This document shows positions 24,616 to 32,904 of a stretch of 64,000 nt of DNA, piece after piece; position 1 is the stretch's first letter, and each line of letters begins with the position of its first letter. This DNA comes from RBG-13-51-18 sp963739395 (lineage in GTDB: Bacteria; Chloroflexota; Dehalococcoidia; Dehalococcoidales; RBG-16-60-22). The notes below the pieces were generated by a model that saw nothing but the letters and a program-made list of their open reading frames with translations, was not told the origin of the DNA and made no database searches. A program made the position numbers and the translations under genes. The DNA lies in contig CAVUAE010000001.1 in the NCBI GenBank assembly GCA_963739395.1, positions 1,302,001 to 1,366,000 of the forward strand, read 5' to 3'.

Positions 24616-25878
24616 ATGGCTTCGAAGAATTATGATGTTAAAAATCTCGCTTTAGCCAAAACAGGCAAGCAGCATATCGAATGGTCTTTCCGCGAAATGC
24701 CGGTCTTAGGCTTGATACGTAAAAGGTTCGCGAAAGAAAAGCCTTTAAAAGGCGTACGCATCTCCGGCTGCCTGCACATAACTTCCGAGACGGCAAATCT
24801 GGGGCTTACTTTAAAGGCTGGTGGTGCCGACCTTACTCTCTGTGCCTCCAATCCTCTTTCTACCCAGGACGATGTCGCTGCAGCTTTGGTGGAATATGGT
24901 ATCCCCACTTTCGCTATCAAAGGCGAGGACGGCGATACTTACTATAAGCATATTATCGCTGCTTTGGAGCGTAAGCCCAATATCACTATCGATGATGGCG
25001 CCGACCTCGTTACCACGCTGCATACCAAGCGTAAAGAGCTTCTGAAAAACATCATCGGCGGCAGTGAGGAGACGACTACCGGCGTTATCCGCCTGCGCTC
25101 AATGTATAAAGATGGTCAGCTTAAGTACCCTCTCATCGCCGTTAACGACGCCGATACCAAGCACCTCTTCGATAACCGCTACGGCACGGGACAAAGCACC
25201 ATTGATGGTATTACACGCGCTACTAATATTCTATGGGCAGGGAAAAAGGTGGTGGTCTGCGGTTATGGCTGGACGGGTAGGGGTGTCGCTATGCGCGCTA
25301 GAGGTTTTGGAGCGCATGTTATCATTATCGAGGTGGAACCGGTGCGCGCTTTAGAAGCGGTAATGGAGGGTTATCAGGTAATGCCACTCGTGGAAGCCGC
25401 TAAAATCGGCGATATCTTTATTACCGTTACCGGCGATAAAAACGTTATCGATAAAGCCCATTTCCAGGTGATGAAAGACGGCGCTATCCTGGCGAACAGT
25501 GGACATTTTAACGCGGAAATCAATATTCCCGTTTTAGAAAATATGAGTAAAAGCAAGCGCACCATCCGCACCTACGTTGATGAATATAAACTGAAGGACG
25601 GACGCTGCTTATATCTACTGGGTGAAGGCAGACTGATAAATCTGGCGGCGGCGGAAGGGCATCCCGCCAGCGTAATGGATATGTCCTTTGCCAATCAGGC
25701 ACTCTGTATGGAATATTTGGTTAAAAACAAGGGCAAACTGGCGGTAAAAGTCCACCGCGTGCCGGAGGAAATAGATAAAGAGGTCGCCCGCTTGAAACTT
25801 AAGGCAATGGGTGTGGCTATCGATACCCTCACCGCCGAACAGCGTAAATATCTCACAAGCTGGCAAGAAGGGACGTAA
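24616..25878 (+). CDS. ahcY: Adenosylhomocysteinase
   Basis: The 420-residue product hydrolyses S-adenosylhomocysteine to adenosine and homocysteine. The NAD-binding domain is clear: VVVCGYGWTGRGVAMRARGF, VTGDKNVIDKAHF and NSGHFNAEI. The catalytic region contains ETANLGLTL and DDGADLV. The length fits the shorter AhcY form without the roughly 40-residue insert of eukaryotic enzymes. A TTG 39 bases upstream is also in frame, but the ATG at 24616 has GAGGGAG in front and gives the normal N-terminus. metK follows, so SAM use and re-synthesis are encoded together. Confidence 0.95.
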   Translation: MASKNYDVKNLALAKTGKQHIEWSFREMPVLGLIRKRFAKEKPLKGVRISGCLHITSETANLGLTLKAGGADLTLCASNPLSTQDDVAAALVEYGIPTFAIKGEDGDTYYKHIIAALERKPNITIDDGADLVTTLHTKRKELLKNIIGGSEETTTGVIRLRSMYKDGQLKYPLIAVNDADTKHLFDNRYGTGQSTIDGITRATNILWAGKKVVVCGYGWTGRGVAMRARGFGAHVIIIEVEPVRALEAVMEGYQVMPLVEAAKIGDIFITVTGDKNVIDKAHFQVMKDGAILANSGHFNAEINIPVLENMSKSKRTIRTYVDEYKLKDGRCLYLLGEGRLINLAAAEGHPASVMDMSFANQALCMEYLVKNKGKLAVKVHRVPEEIDKEVARLKLKAMGVAIDTLTAEQRKYLTSWQEGT

Positions 25879-25886
25879 AGTAATTT

Positions 25887-25943
25887 GTCATTGCGAGGAG
25901 CGTTCATGGTGAGCTTGTCGAACCACAGCGACGTGGCAATCTC
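25887..25943. repeat. Dispersed palindromic repeat (TTGCGAGGAG type, short)
   Basis: It reads GTCATTGCGAGGAGCG, then GAGCTTGTCGAACCA, then CGTGGCAATCTC. It is a one-armed relative of the 5271-5379 element and lies in the ahcY-metK spacer. Confidence 0.7.
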
Positions 25944-25991
25944 TATCGAAATATATTAAAGAGTTAGGGACTCTCTAATCGGAGGAAATAC

Positions 25992-27203
25992 ATGTCAAAT
26001 AGCTTTAATACCTCGCCTAAATTCCTGTTCACATCGGAATCGGTAACCGAAGGACACCCGGATAAAATCTGCGACCAGGTGGCGGACGCTATCCTTGATA
26101 AGATTATGGCCAAAGACCCTAACGGACGGGTTGCTTGCGAGGTGGCTACTACCACCGGTCTGGTGATGGTGCTGGGTGAAATCACCACGAAAACCTATGT
26201 TGATGTTCCGGATATTGTGAAAAATGTTATCAAAGACATCGGCTATACCCGCCCGGAATACGGCTTCGATTGTGAATCGGTGGGTGTAATATCGTCGATT
26301 AAAGAACAATCAGCGGATATTGATTTAGGCGTCAGCAAGTCGCTAGAGGTCAAGGAAACAAAGAAAGCCGATAGTTACGATAAAATCGGTGCCGGCGACC
26401 AGGGCATGATGGTCGGTTTTGCCTGTAACGAAACACCGGAACTGATGCCTCTCACCACATCCCTCGCCCATAAGCTTTGTCGCCGTCTCGCCGAGGTCAG
26501 GAAAAACGGCACGTTGAAATACCTCCGCCCCGACGGTAAGAGCCAGGTAACGGTAGAATACCAAAAGGGCGTCCCCAAACGCGTGGATAACGTGGTCATC
26601 GGTGCCCAGCACGACCCCGATGTTGCCCATGATAAAATCGAGAAAGATATCATACAACATGTTATTAAGGCAGTCGTGCCGGCGAAGTTTATTGATAAAA
26701 ACACGAAATTCTACGTTAACGCTACCGGTCGGTTCGTTATCGGCGGGCCGGTATCCGATACCGGCTGTACGGGACGCAAGATAATCGTCGATACCTACGG
26801 CGGCGTAGCGCGGCACGGTGGCGGCTCCTTCTCCGGTAAAGACCCCACTAAGGTTGACCGCTCGGCGGCTTATATGGCGCGCTATATCGCGAAAAACGTT
26901 GTCGCGGCTGGCCTTGCTGAACGATTGGAAATACAGGTGGCTTATGTTATCGGCAAGGCGCATCCGCTTTCCATCTCCATCGAGACCTTCGATACGGAAA
27001 AAGTATCAGCGCAGGTTATTTTAAAGCTGATTAATAAGCACTTCGACCTACGCCCCGGCGCCATTATCGACTATTTTAAGTTGCGGCGTCCTATCTATCG
27101 TCAGGTTGCAGCCTATGGCCACTTTGGTCGCCCAGAACTAAACCTCCCGTGGGAAAAGACGGATAAAGCGGCGATTTTACGGAAAGAGGGATTGGGGAAA
27201 TAA
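25992..27203 (+). CDS. metK: S-adenosylmethionine synthetase
   Basis: The 403-residue product makes SAM from methionine and ATP. The family signatures are FTSESVTEGHPDKICDQVAD at the N-terminus, GAGDQGMMVGFA in the middle, and GGGSFSGKDPTKVDRSAAY with its phosphate-binding residues in the C-terminal third. Length is normal for bacterial MetK. The ATG has a GGAGG site eight bases upstream. It probably shares a transcript with ahcY, though a repeat lies between them. Confidence 0.97.
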   Translation: MSNSFNTSPKFLFTSESVTEGHPDKICDQVADAILDKIMAKDPNGRVACEVATTTGLVMVLGEITTKTYVDVPDIVKNVIKDIGYTRPEYGFDCESVGVISSIKEQSADIDLGVSKSLEVKETKKADSYDKIGAGDQGMMVGFACNETPELMPLTTSLAHKLCRRLAEVRKNGTLKYLRPDGKSQVTVEYQKGVPKRVDNVVIGAQHDPDVAHDKIEKDIIQHVIKAVVPAKFIDKNTKFYVNATGRFVIGGPVSDTGCTGRKIIVDTYGGVARHGGGSFSGKDPTKVDRSAAYMARYIAKNVVAAGLAERLEIQVAYVIGKAHPLSISIETFDTEKVSAQVILKLINKHFDLRPGAIIDYFKLRRPIYRQVAAYGHFGRPELNLPWEKTDKAAILRKEGLGK

Positions 27204-27208
27204 AGGAT

Positions 27209-27289
27209 GTCATTCTGAAGGAGCAGAGCGACTGAAGAATCCGTATCTATTATTAAGATAAACGGATTCTTCGCTAAGCTCAGAATGAC
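27209..27289. repeat. Dispersed palindromic repeat (GTCATTCTGA type)
   Basis: It begins GTCATTCTGAAGGAGCAGAG and ends CTAAGCTCAGAATGAC, with the inner arms AAGAATCCGT and ACGGATTCTT. It lies directly after metK and could also serve as its transcription end. Confidence 0.75.
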
Positions 27290-27312
27290 AGAGGGATTAG
27301 GAAAGTAAAAGA

Positions 27313-27340
27313 TGTCATTCCAGCGAAGGCTGGAATCCAG
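27313..27340. repeat. Dispersed palindromic repeat (GTCATTCC type, half copy)
   Basis: GTCATTCCAGCGAAGGCTGGAATCC is a single hairpin, equal to one end of the longer elements. It lies in tandem with the 27209-27289 copy. Confidence 0.7.
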
Positions 27341-27390
27341 GTGTGGAGTGGTTTAAAACTTGTTATTTAACCTAAAGGGGGTTTTACATC

Positions 27391-27693
27391 ATGCCAACCC
27401 AACCGAATAAAGATGAAATTATTCAAAGAGCGCAAAAACGCGTAGACGATAAAAAAGCTTTTTATTCCCACCTTGCGGTCTATCTCATGTTTAATATCGT
27501 TTTCGTTATCATCTGGGCGGTCACCAGCCCAGGCGGCTACGTCTGGTTTATCTGGCCTATGTGCGGCTGGGGCGTCGCTGTCGGTTTGCATGCTTTGGGC
27601 GTCTTTGTCTTTTACAAGGACTCCAAATGGGAAAAGAAATCCTTGGAAAGAGAAGCAACGAAGATAAAAAAGCTGATGGAGAAAGATAAGTAA
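27391..27693 (+). CDS. 2TM-domain protein
   Basis: The 100-residue product has a charged N-terminal helix (EIIQRAQKRVDDKKAFYSHL), two membrane segments (about residues 31-45 and 52-75) joined by a Gly-Tyr-rich loop, and a charged C-terminal helix ending KKLMEKDK. This layout matches the 2TM domain found alone or on sensor kinases. Its role is unknown. An AAAGGGGG site lies upstream, and the phosphomutase gene follows 23 bases later. Confidence 0.75.
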   Translation: MPTQPNKDEIIQRAQKRVDDKKAFYSHLAVYLMFNIVFVIIWAVTSPGGYVWFIWPMCGWGVAVGLHALGVFVFYKDSKWEKKSLEREATKIKKLMEKDK

Positions 27694-27716
27694 TCGTCCT
27701 TTTTCCCCTCAAGGGG

Positions 27717-29156
27717 GTGATTGAAATCGATAAACCTAATCCCATCAAGTTCGGAACGGACGGCTGGCGCGCCATTATCGCCGAGGACTTTACCTTCGAG
27801 AACGTCCGCTATTGCGCGCAGGGCGTCGCCGACTATCTCATTAAAGCCAAACTGGCTAAACATGGCATTATCATCGGCTACGATACTCGCTTTGCTTCGG
27901 AGGACTTCGCCGCTGCTGCCGCCGAGGTGGTAGCCGGTAACAACATAAAGGTCTATCTTACACCCCACCCCACTCCCACGCCCGTTATCAGTTACGGCGT
28001 GCTGGCGAAAAAAGCCGCCGGCGCAATTATCATTACTGCCAGCCATAACCCCGGCGAATGGAACGGCTTTAAGTACAAGGACGAGAATGGCTGGAGCGCT
28101 TCGGACGAAGTCACCTCTAAAATCGTGGACTTTATCAATAAATCCTTCACTGCAGGCAAGATAAAGCGTTTATCTTTAGCGGAAGCGAAGAAAAAAGGGC
28201 TGGTTGTGATGACCGACCTCGCGCCGGATTATTTCAAACAGGTTGAACGGCTTGTTGATATTAATAGTTTACGCCGCTCAAAGCTTAAGGTGGTTGTCGA
28301 CCCCATGTACGGAGCAGGTATGGGTTATCTTAAGAAAATCTTGAGCGGCGATAAAATGCAGGTGATGGAGATTCACGGCGAACGGAATCCTATTTTCCCC
28401 GGTCTCCACCCGGAGCCGATACTCCCGCATCTTAATGAATTGGCGGACGTCGTGAAAAAGAATAAGGCGAACGTTGGCTTAGCCACCGACGGCGATGCCG
28501 ACCGTATGGGCATCGTGGCGGAAAACAGCGAATTCGTTAATCAGCTTCAAGTTTTCGCCTTGCTTTGTCTCTATTTATTAGAAGTCCGCGGCGAGCGCGG
28601 CGCAATTATTAAAACTCTAACCACCACCAACATGGCTAACCGACTCGCCGAGTTGTTTAAAGTACCGGTGCATCAGACGGCGGTGGGCTTTAAATATATC
28701 GCGCCTTTGATGAAGTCGGAAAATGCTATCATCGGTGGGGAGGAGAGCGGCGGTTATGGCTTCCGCGGTCATGTTTTAGAAAGGGACGGCATCTTGGGTA
28801 ACCTCTATTTCCTCGACTTTATGGTAAAGACAAGGAAAAATCCTTCCCAGCTGCTTGATTACCTCTATAGTAAAGTTGGTCCCCATCATTATCGACGTAT
28901 TGACTTTAAGTTCCCCGAATCGGAACGTAAAACAATCATCGAACGTGTACGCAATAATGCTCCTAAAACCATTGACGGTATTAAAGTAGTAAAATTAGAT
29001 ACTACCGATGGCTTTCGTTTTATTCTGGCGGATAAAACCTGGCTGCTTATACGCTTTTCCGGCACCGAGCCTCTCCTGCGTATCTATACGGAAACCGAAT
29101 CGCTAAAGCGGACTTTACGCCTGCTGGAAATAGGGAAAAAGATAGCGGGGGTTTAA
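27717..29156 (+). CDS. Phosphoglucomutase/phosphomannomutase
   Basis: The 479-residue product belongs to the alpha-D-phosphohexomutase family, which converts hexose 1- and 6-phosphates. The four active-site segments are present: the phosphoserine loop TASHNPGEWNGFKY (Ser109), the metal loop DGDADR (258-263), the sugar loop GGEESGGYG, and the phosphate loop RFSGTEPLLRIY. The N-terminus KFGTDGWRA is typical. The start is unusual: the GTG at 27717 lies directly after AAGGGG with almost no spacing, and the next codon is ATT. The next gene is a phosphoglucose/phosphomannose isomerase, so the pair links fructose 6-, glucose and mannose phosphates. Confidence 0.92.
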   Translation: MIEIDKPNPIKFGTDGWRAIIAEDFTFENVRYCAQGVADYLIKAKLAKHGIIIGYDTRFASEDFAAAAAEVVAGNNIKVYLTPHPTPTPVISYGVLAKKAAGAIIITASHNPGEWNGFKYKDENGWSASDEVTSKIVDFINKSFTAGKIKRLSLAEAKKKGLVVMTDLAPDYFKQVERLVDINSLRRSKLKVVVDPMYGAGMGYLKKILSGDKMQVMEIHGERNPIFPGLHPEPILPHLNELADVVKKNKANVGLATDGDADRMGIVAENSEFVNQLQVFALLCLYLLEVRGERGAIIKTLTTTNMANRLAELFKVPVHQTAVGFKYIAPLMKSENAIIGGEESGGYGFRGHVLERDGILGNLYFLDFMVKTRKNPSQLLDYLYSKVGPHHYRRIDFKFPESERKTIIERVRNNAPKTIDGIKVVKLDTTDGFRFILADKTWLLIRFSGTEPLLRIYTETESLKRTLRLLEIGKKIAGV

Positions 29157-29166
29157 AGGATATCAA

Positions 29167-30231
29167 ATGATTATCAATCTTGATGATTTAAAAATGTATC
29201 CAAAGCTTGACCCCGAAGACATGCTGGCGCGTATCAAAGAGTTGCCCGTGCAGTGTAAACAGGCATGGCAGGCGGTAATGAGTTTAAACTTACCGCAGGA
29301 CTATAAAAATATCGATAAAATAGTTGTCTTGGGCATGGGCGGTTCGGCTATCGGCGGAGATTTGGTCAGAACCCTGGTACAGGCAGAAGCAAAAATTCCT
29401 GTTATCGTACACCGTGATTACGGTCTGCCCGCTTACGTGGATGAAAAAACGCTGCTGATTGCCTCCAGTTATTCCGGCAACACCGAAGAAACCCTCTCCG
29501 GTTTTGAGCCGGCTTTGAAAACTAAAATCAAGAAACTGGCTATTACCTCCGGCGGTAAGCTGGAAAAACTGGCGGAAACACATCATATTCCCGTTTTTAA
29601 GATAGAGTATAAATCCCTGCCCCGCGCCGCTCTTGGCTTTAGCTTTATTCCTACACTCGGCATCATCCAAAAACTCGGCTTTATTAAAGATAAGTCTGCT
29701 GATGTGGCAGAAACCATACAGGTACTGGAAAAACTGGCGACTAGACTCGACGTAAAGTCGCTGGTGAAGTCCAATCCTGCCAAGCAGATGGCGCAACGAC
29801 TTTATGGTTGTCTGCCGGTTATCTACGGCGCTGGCATCGCCGCGGAAGTAGCCCATCGCTGGAAGACCCAGCTTAACGAGAACGGCAAATCCTGGGCTTT
29901 TTATGAGGTCTTCCCGGAACTCAATCATAACGCCACCGTTGGTTTCTCGTTACCAAAGGAAATTGCTTCGAAAATCAGGGTCGTCCTGCTGCGGTCGCCG
30001 ACTTTTAACCAGCGTATAAAACTCCGCTACGACGTTACCTGCGAACTTCTAAAACAGGCTGGCGTAGCTTATGAGTTCGTAGACGGGGAGGGGAAAAGCG
30101 CCTTAAGTCAGATGGTCAGTTTGGTCTCCTTCGGCGACTATGTTAGTTATTATTTGGCGATGCTTTATAAGGTGGACCCCTCGCCGATAAAAGTCATCAG
30201 CTATCTTAAGGAGAGGTTGGAGAAGGGGTAA
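29167..30231 (+). CDS. Bifunctional phosphoglucose/phosphomannose isomerase
   Basis: The 354-residue product is of the PGI/PMI type with two SIS domains. GMGGSAIGGDLVRT and ASSYSGNTEETLSGFE are the sugar-phosphate-binding blocks, and ELNHNATVGF carries the conserved Glu and His. The enzyme interconverts fructose 6-phosphate with glucose 6- and mannose 6-phosphate. It starts ten bases after the phosphomutase stop, with an AAAGGA site. Confidence 0.92.
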   Translation: MIINLDDLKMYPKLDPEDMLARIKELPVQCKQAWQAVMSLNLPQDYKNIDKIVVLGMGGSAIGGDLVRTLVQAEAKIPVIVHRDYGLPAYVDEKTLLIASSYSGNTEETLSGFEPALKTKIKKLAITSGGKLEKLAETHHIPVFKIEYKSLPRAALGFSFIPTLGIIQKLGFIKDKSADVAETIQVLEKLATRLDVKSLVKSNPAKQMAQRLYGCLPVIYGAGIAAEVAHRWKTQLNENGKSWAFYEVFPELNHNATVGFSLPKEIASKIRVVLLRSPTFNQRIKLRYDVTCELLKQAGVAYEFVDGEGKSALSQMVSLVSFGDYVSYYLAMLYKVDPSPIKVISYLKERLEKG

Positions 30232-30234
30232 GTC

Positions 30235-30819
30235 TTAAAGTATCCCCAACCCGTATTCAATCAATTTCTTGGCTTTAGTCTTGCCATCTATCACGTATTT
30301 ACCTAACTCTTGCCAGAATTTTTTACTGTGGTTAGGCACATGGGTATGCACCAACTCATGTAAAATAACGTAGTCTGACAATTCCGGGGGTAATGCTACC
30401 AGTTTAATATTCAGGCTGATATTGCCTTTGGCGGAGCAGCTGCCCCAACGCGTTCGCTGATTACGGATGGATACTTTGTTATAGTGAAATCCATACTGGT
30501 TAGCCAGTTGGGCTAGTCTGGTAATAATCTTCTCTTTTGACTCTGTTTTATTAGTTGAACGAAAAGCTTCATTAAAAGCTTGTTTATGCTTTTCATATTC
30601 CTTTACTTTTGCCAAGTGTTCATTAATCCACAACTTTTTAGCGTGGACGAATTCCAGGGCGGATTTAAAAGAGGTGTGGCGGGGAATAGCCACACGTACA
30701 CCTCTGCCAGGTCGGACGGAAATAACAATACGCCGCGCCCGACGGCTATGTTCTAAAAGGACGGCGCCAACGTCTTTAATGTTAACGGTTTGAGAATCTT
30801 TCACGTTTATATTGTACAT
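30235..30819 (-). CDS. YgjP-like (WLM/DUF45) metallopeptidase
   Basis: The 194-residue product carries the zinc motif HELVHTHVPNHSKKFW (HExxH plus a downstream His), preceded by RNQRTRWGSCSAKGNISLN, which is the YgjP/DUF45 signature. These proteins are predicted zinc-dependent peptidases of unknown substrate. The ATG is only about 8 bases after the T-run of the terminator that ends the ribosomal run, so either read-through supplies the transcript or a downstream GTG (about 30802) is the real start. It converges with the isomerase gene, three bases apart. Confidence 0.85.
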   Translation of the reverse strand: MYNINVKDSQTVNIKDVGAVLLEHSRRARRIVISVRPGRGVRVAIPRHTSFKSALEFVHAKKLWINEHLAKVKEYEKHKQAFNEAFRSTNKTESKEKIITRLAQLANQYGFHYNKVSIRNQRTRWGSCSAKGNISLNIKLVALPPELSDYVILHELVHTHVPNHSKKFWQELGKYVIDGKTKAKKLIEYGLGIL

Positions 30820-30826
30820 GCTGGCA

Positions 30827-30874
30827 ATAAAAAAGCGCCAGATTCCTAAAAATGTCGGTGTAAATCTGGCGCTT
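30827..30874 (-). terminator. Hairpin terminator of the ribosomal gene run
   Basis: On the minus strand AAGCGCCAGATT (30863-30874) and AATCTGGCGCTT (30833-30844) form a perfect 12-base stem with an 18-base loop. Four more T follow the stem, making TTTTTTATT. It begins 18 bases after the rpsI stop. Confidence 0.85.
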
Positions 30875-30892
30875 AATTATCTTGAGAAATAA

Positions 30893-31288
30893 TTAACGCT
30901 TGGTGTATTGTGGCGCTTTGCGAGCTCTTCGAAGTCCGGGCTTCTTCCGCTCTTTGGCGCGGGCGTCCCGTGTCAGTAAACCATTCTGGCGCAAGACCGG
31001 TTTAAAACGCTCGTCGGCGCGGACGAGGGCGCGGGAAATGCCGTGGGCGATAGCTTCACTCTGCCCCGTAATGCCACCCCCGAGCACCTTGACCACCACG
31101 TTGTATTTGCCATTGCTTTCGGTAGCGATAAACGGCTGGATAATTGCTCGCTGGTGTGTCAAAGAGGGGAAACGCTCCTCCAGCGGCTTGCCATCGATGA
31201 TAATGGCTCCGTTCCCGACCATTAGTCTTACCTGCGCTACCGCTGTCTTGCGGCGGCCTGTCCCATGAAAATAACTCTGTTTATCCAT
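30893..31288 (-). CDS. rpsI: 30S ribosomal protein S9
   Basis: The 131-residue product begins SYFHGTGRRKTAVAQVRLM and ends RKKPGLRRARKAPQYTKR, the basic tail that reaches the P-site tRNA. GGGITGQSEAIAHGISRAL is the central signature. It is the last gene of the run, 15 bases after rplM. Confidence 0.97.
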   Translation of the reverse strand: MDKQSYFHGTGRRKTAVAQVRLMVGNGAIIIDGKPLEERFPSLTHQRAIIQPFIATESNGKYNVVVKVLGGGITGQSEAIAHGISRALVRADERFKPVLRQNGLLTRDARAKERKKPGLRRARKAPQYTKR

Positions 31289-31303
31289 ATCAACCCAATC
31301 CCC

Positions 31304-31741
31304 TTATTTTGATTTCTTGGTTTTTTCTGTTTTTGCCTTGGGCATGTTTGGATATTCTGCCCCGGCATAGACCTTAAGTTTTTTATACATTTGCGCGCCC
31401 AGTCGTGTGTGGGGCAACATTCCCCTCACGGAGTATTCAATAGCCCGGGTAGGGAATTGCTCCATCATTCTGCCCAGGTTGATGCTTTTAAAACCGCCCG
31501 GATAACCGGAATGTCGGTAATAAAATTTATCCTCCATTTTCTTGCCGGTAACACGCACCTTAGCCGCATTAATAACTGTTACAAAATCGCCGGTATCTAT
31601 ACTTGGAGTGTAGATTGGTTTATCTTTACCCATCAATATCCGCGCAATCTGGCTGGAAAGCCTGCCCAGGGTTTTATCGGCGGCATCGATTACGTGCAGC
31701 TTGCGTTTTATATCGACCGGTTTGGCGCTGTAAGTTTTCAT
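31304..31741 (-). CDS. rplM: 50S ribosomal protein L13
   Basis: The 145-residue product has the L13 signatures DAADKTLGRLSSQIARILMG, YRHSGYPGGFKS and AIEYSVRGMLPHTRLGAQMY. It ends with a lysine-rich tail, KTEKTKKSK. It overlaps truA by one base and pairs with rpsI as in most bacteria. Confidence 0.97.
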   Translation of the reverse strand: MKTYSAKPVDIKRKLHVIDAADKTLGRLSSQIARILMGKDKPIYTPSIDTGDFVTVINAAKVRVTGKKMEDKFYYRHSGYPGGFKSINLGRMMEQFPTRAIEYSVRGMLPHTRLGAQMYKKLKVYAGAEYPNMPKAKTEKTKKSK

Positions 31742-32523
31742 TATATATCTCCCTCGAAAGGACCGGGATAATTAACCTGCACCAGGCATAATCCTTCGGC
31801 TGGAGCCATCGGTCCGGCGAGGCCGGGAGTCCTGGATTCAATTATTTGCTTAAATTCTTCCACTGTCATTTTATCCTGTCCCACTTTAACTAACGAGCCT
31901 ATCATATTGCGTATCTGATGGGGCAAAAATGAATTCGCCATAATGTCGAATATTATCATCTCCCCATCTTGTGTTATCGACGCTTTAAATACATCACGGA
32001 CCGTTCTTTTTCGTCGAGCGGTCTCGGCGCTGGCGACGAAGGAAGCGAAATCGTGTCGTCCAACAAGGGCTTCGCATGCCCGGTTCATCGCCGCGATATC
32101 CAGCTTGCCGCTTAAACGCCAGGCAGTCCCTTCTTTTAAGGGTGACCGCGTCGGGCTGTTGTAGACATGGTACTTGTATTCCCGACTCACCGCGCGGCGT
32201 CTGACATCGAAGTTGACATCCGCCTTAAAGGCTTGTTTCACGGCGATATCCTGCGGTAGATGGTGGTTCAGACCGTTTATAAATGACTTTAACGAGAGTT
32301 TGGCTTTGGTATCGAAACCGACCACCTGCCCTCGGGCGTGGACGCCAGCATCAGTCCGGCTGGCTGTTTTAATTCTTATCCTTTCTCCAGTTAATTTTTT
32401 TAACGCTTTTTCTATCTCTCCCTGAATCGTCGGCGCGTTAACCTGCGATTGAGAGCCGTGATAATTAGTACCGTTATATTCGATTATTAAAATAATCCTG
32501 GCGTTGGTCGCCAAGTCTGTCAT
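31741..32523 (-). CDS. truA: tRNA pseudouridine(38-40) synthase
   Basis: The 260-residue product modifies uridines 38-40 in the anticodon arm of tRNAs. The catalytic aspartate is in ASRTDAGVHARGQVV, and YNGTNYHGSQSQ at the N-terminus and FLPHQIRNMIGSLVKVGQ near the C-terminus are family motifs. It sits nine bases after rplQ and overlaps rplM by one base. Confidence 0.96.
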   Translation of the reverse strand: MTDLATNARIILIIEYNGTNYHGSQSQVNAPTIQGEIEKALKKLTGERIRIKTASRTDAGVHARGQVVGFDTKAKLSLKSFINGLNHHLPQDIAVKQAFKADVNFDVRRRAVSREYKYHVYNSPTRSPLKEGTAWRLSGKLDIAAMNRACEALVGRHDFASFVASAETARRKRTVRDVFKASITQDGEMIIFDIMANSFLPHQIRNMIGSLVKVGQDKMTVEEFKQIIESRTPGLAGPMAPAEGLCLVQVNYPGPFEGDI

Positions 32524-32532
32524 CCTTTAAAC

Positions 32533-32886
32533 CTATTTCAGCAGTTCCAGTTGCACCATCGGCGCATTATCGCCCATTCTGGGTTCCAGTTTAGTGATGC
32601 GGGTATATCCGCCGGTGCGTTCTTGATACCGTGGCGCAAGCACGGAAAAAACCTTTTCCGCAACCTTTTTATCTATAATAAACGACAGCATCTGGCGGTA
32701 GGAATGTAAACCGCTTTTTTTACCTAAAGTAATCATCTGCTCTGCCATGCTGCGCACTTCCTTGGCTTTAGCCTCGGTGGTAATAATTTTTTCATGGTCC
32801 AGCAGGGCAGTAACGAGATTACGATACAGCGCCTGACGATGACCGCTTTTACGACCTAAACTTCTACCTTTGATGTTATGCCTCAT
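32533..32886 (-). CDS. rplQ: 50S ribosomal protein L17
   Basis: The 117-residue product starts MRHNIKGRSLGRKSGHRQAL and continues LVTALLDHEKIITTEAKAKE, the L17 signature. It lines the peptide exit region of the 50S subunit. It follows rpoA by 18 bases, as in the classical alpha operon. Confidence 0.97.
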   Translation of the reverse strand: MRHNIKGRSLGRKSGHRQALYRNLVTALLDHEKIITTEAKAKEVRSMAEQMITLGKKSGLHSYRQMLSFIIDKKVAEKVFSVLAPRYQERTGGYTRITKLEPRMGDNAPMVQLELLK

Positions 32887-32904
32887 GTTTCTGGTTCTCC
32901 GTGT

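Noticed and set aside
25879..25991. Possible SAM riboswitch before metK
   Set aside because: The spacer is mostly a dispersed repeat and shows none of the SAM-I or SAM-II core elements I can recognise. The spacer before ahcY is also too short for one.
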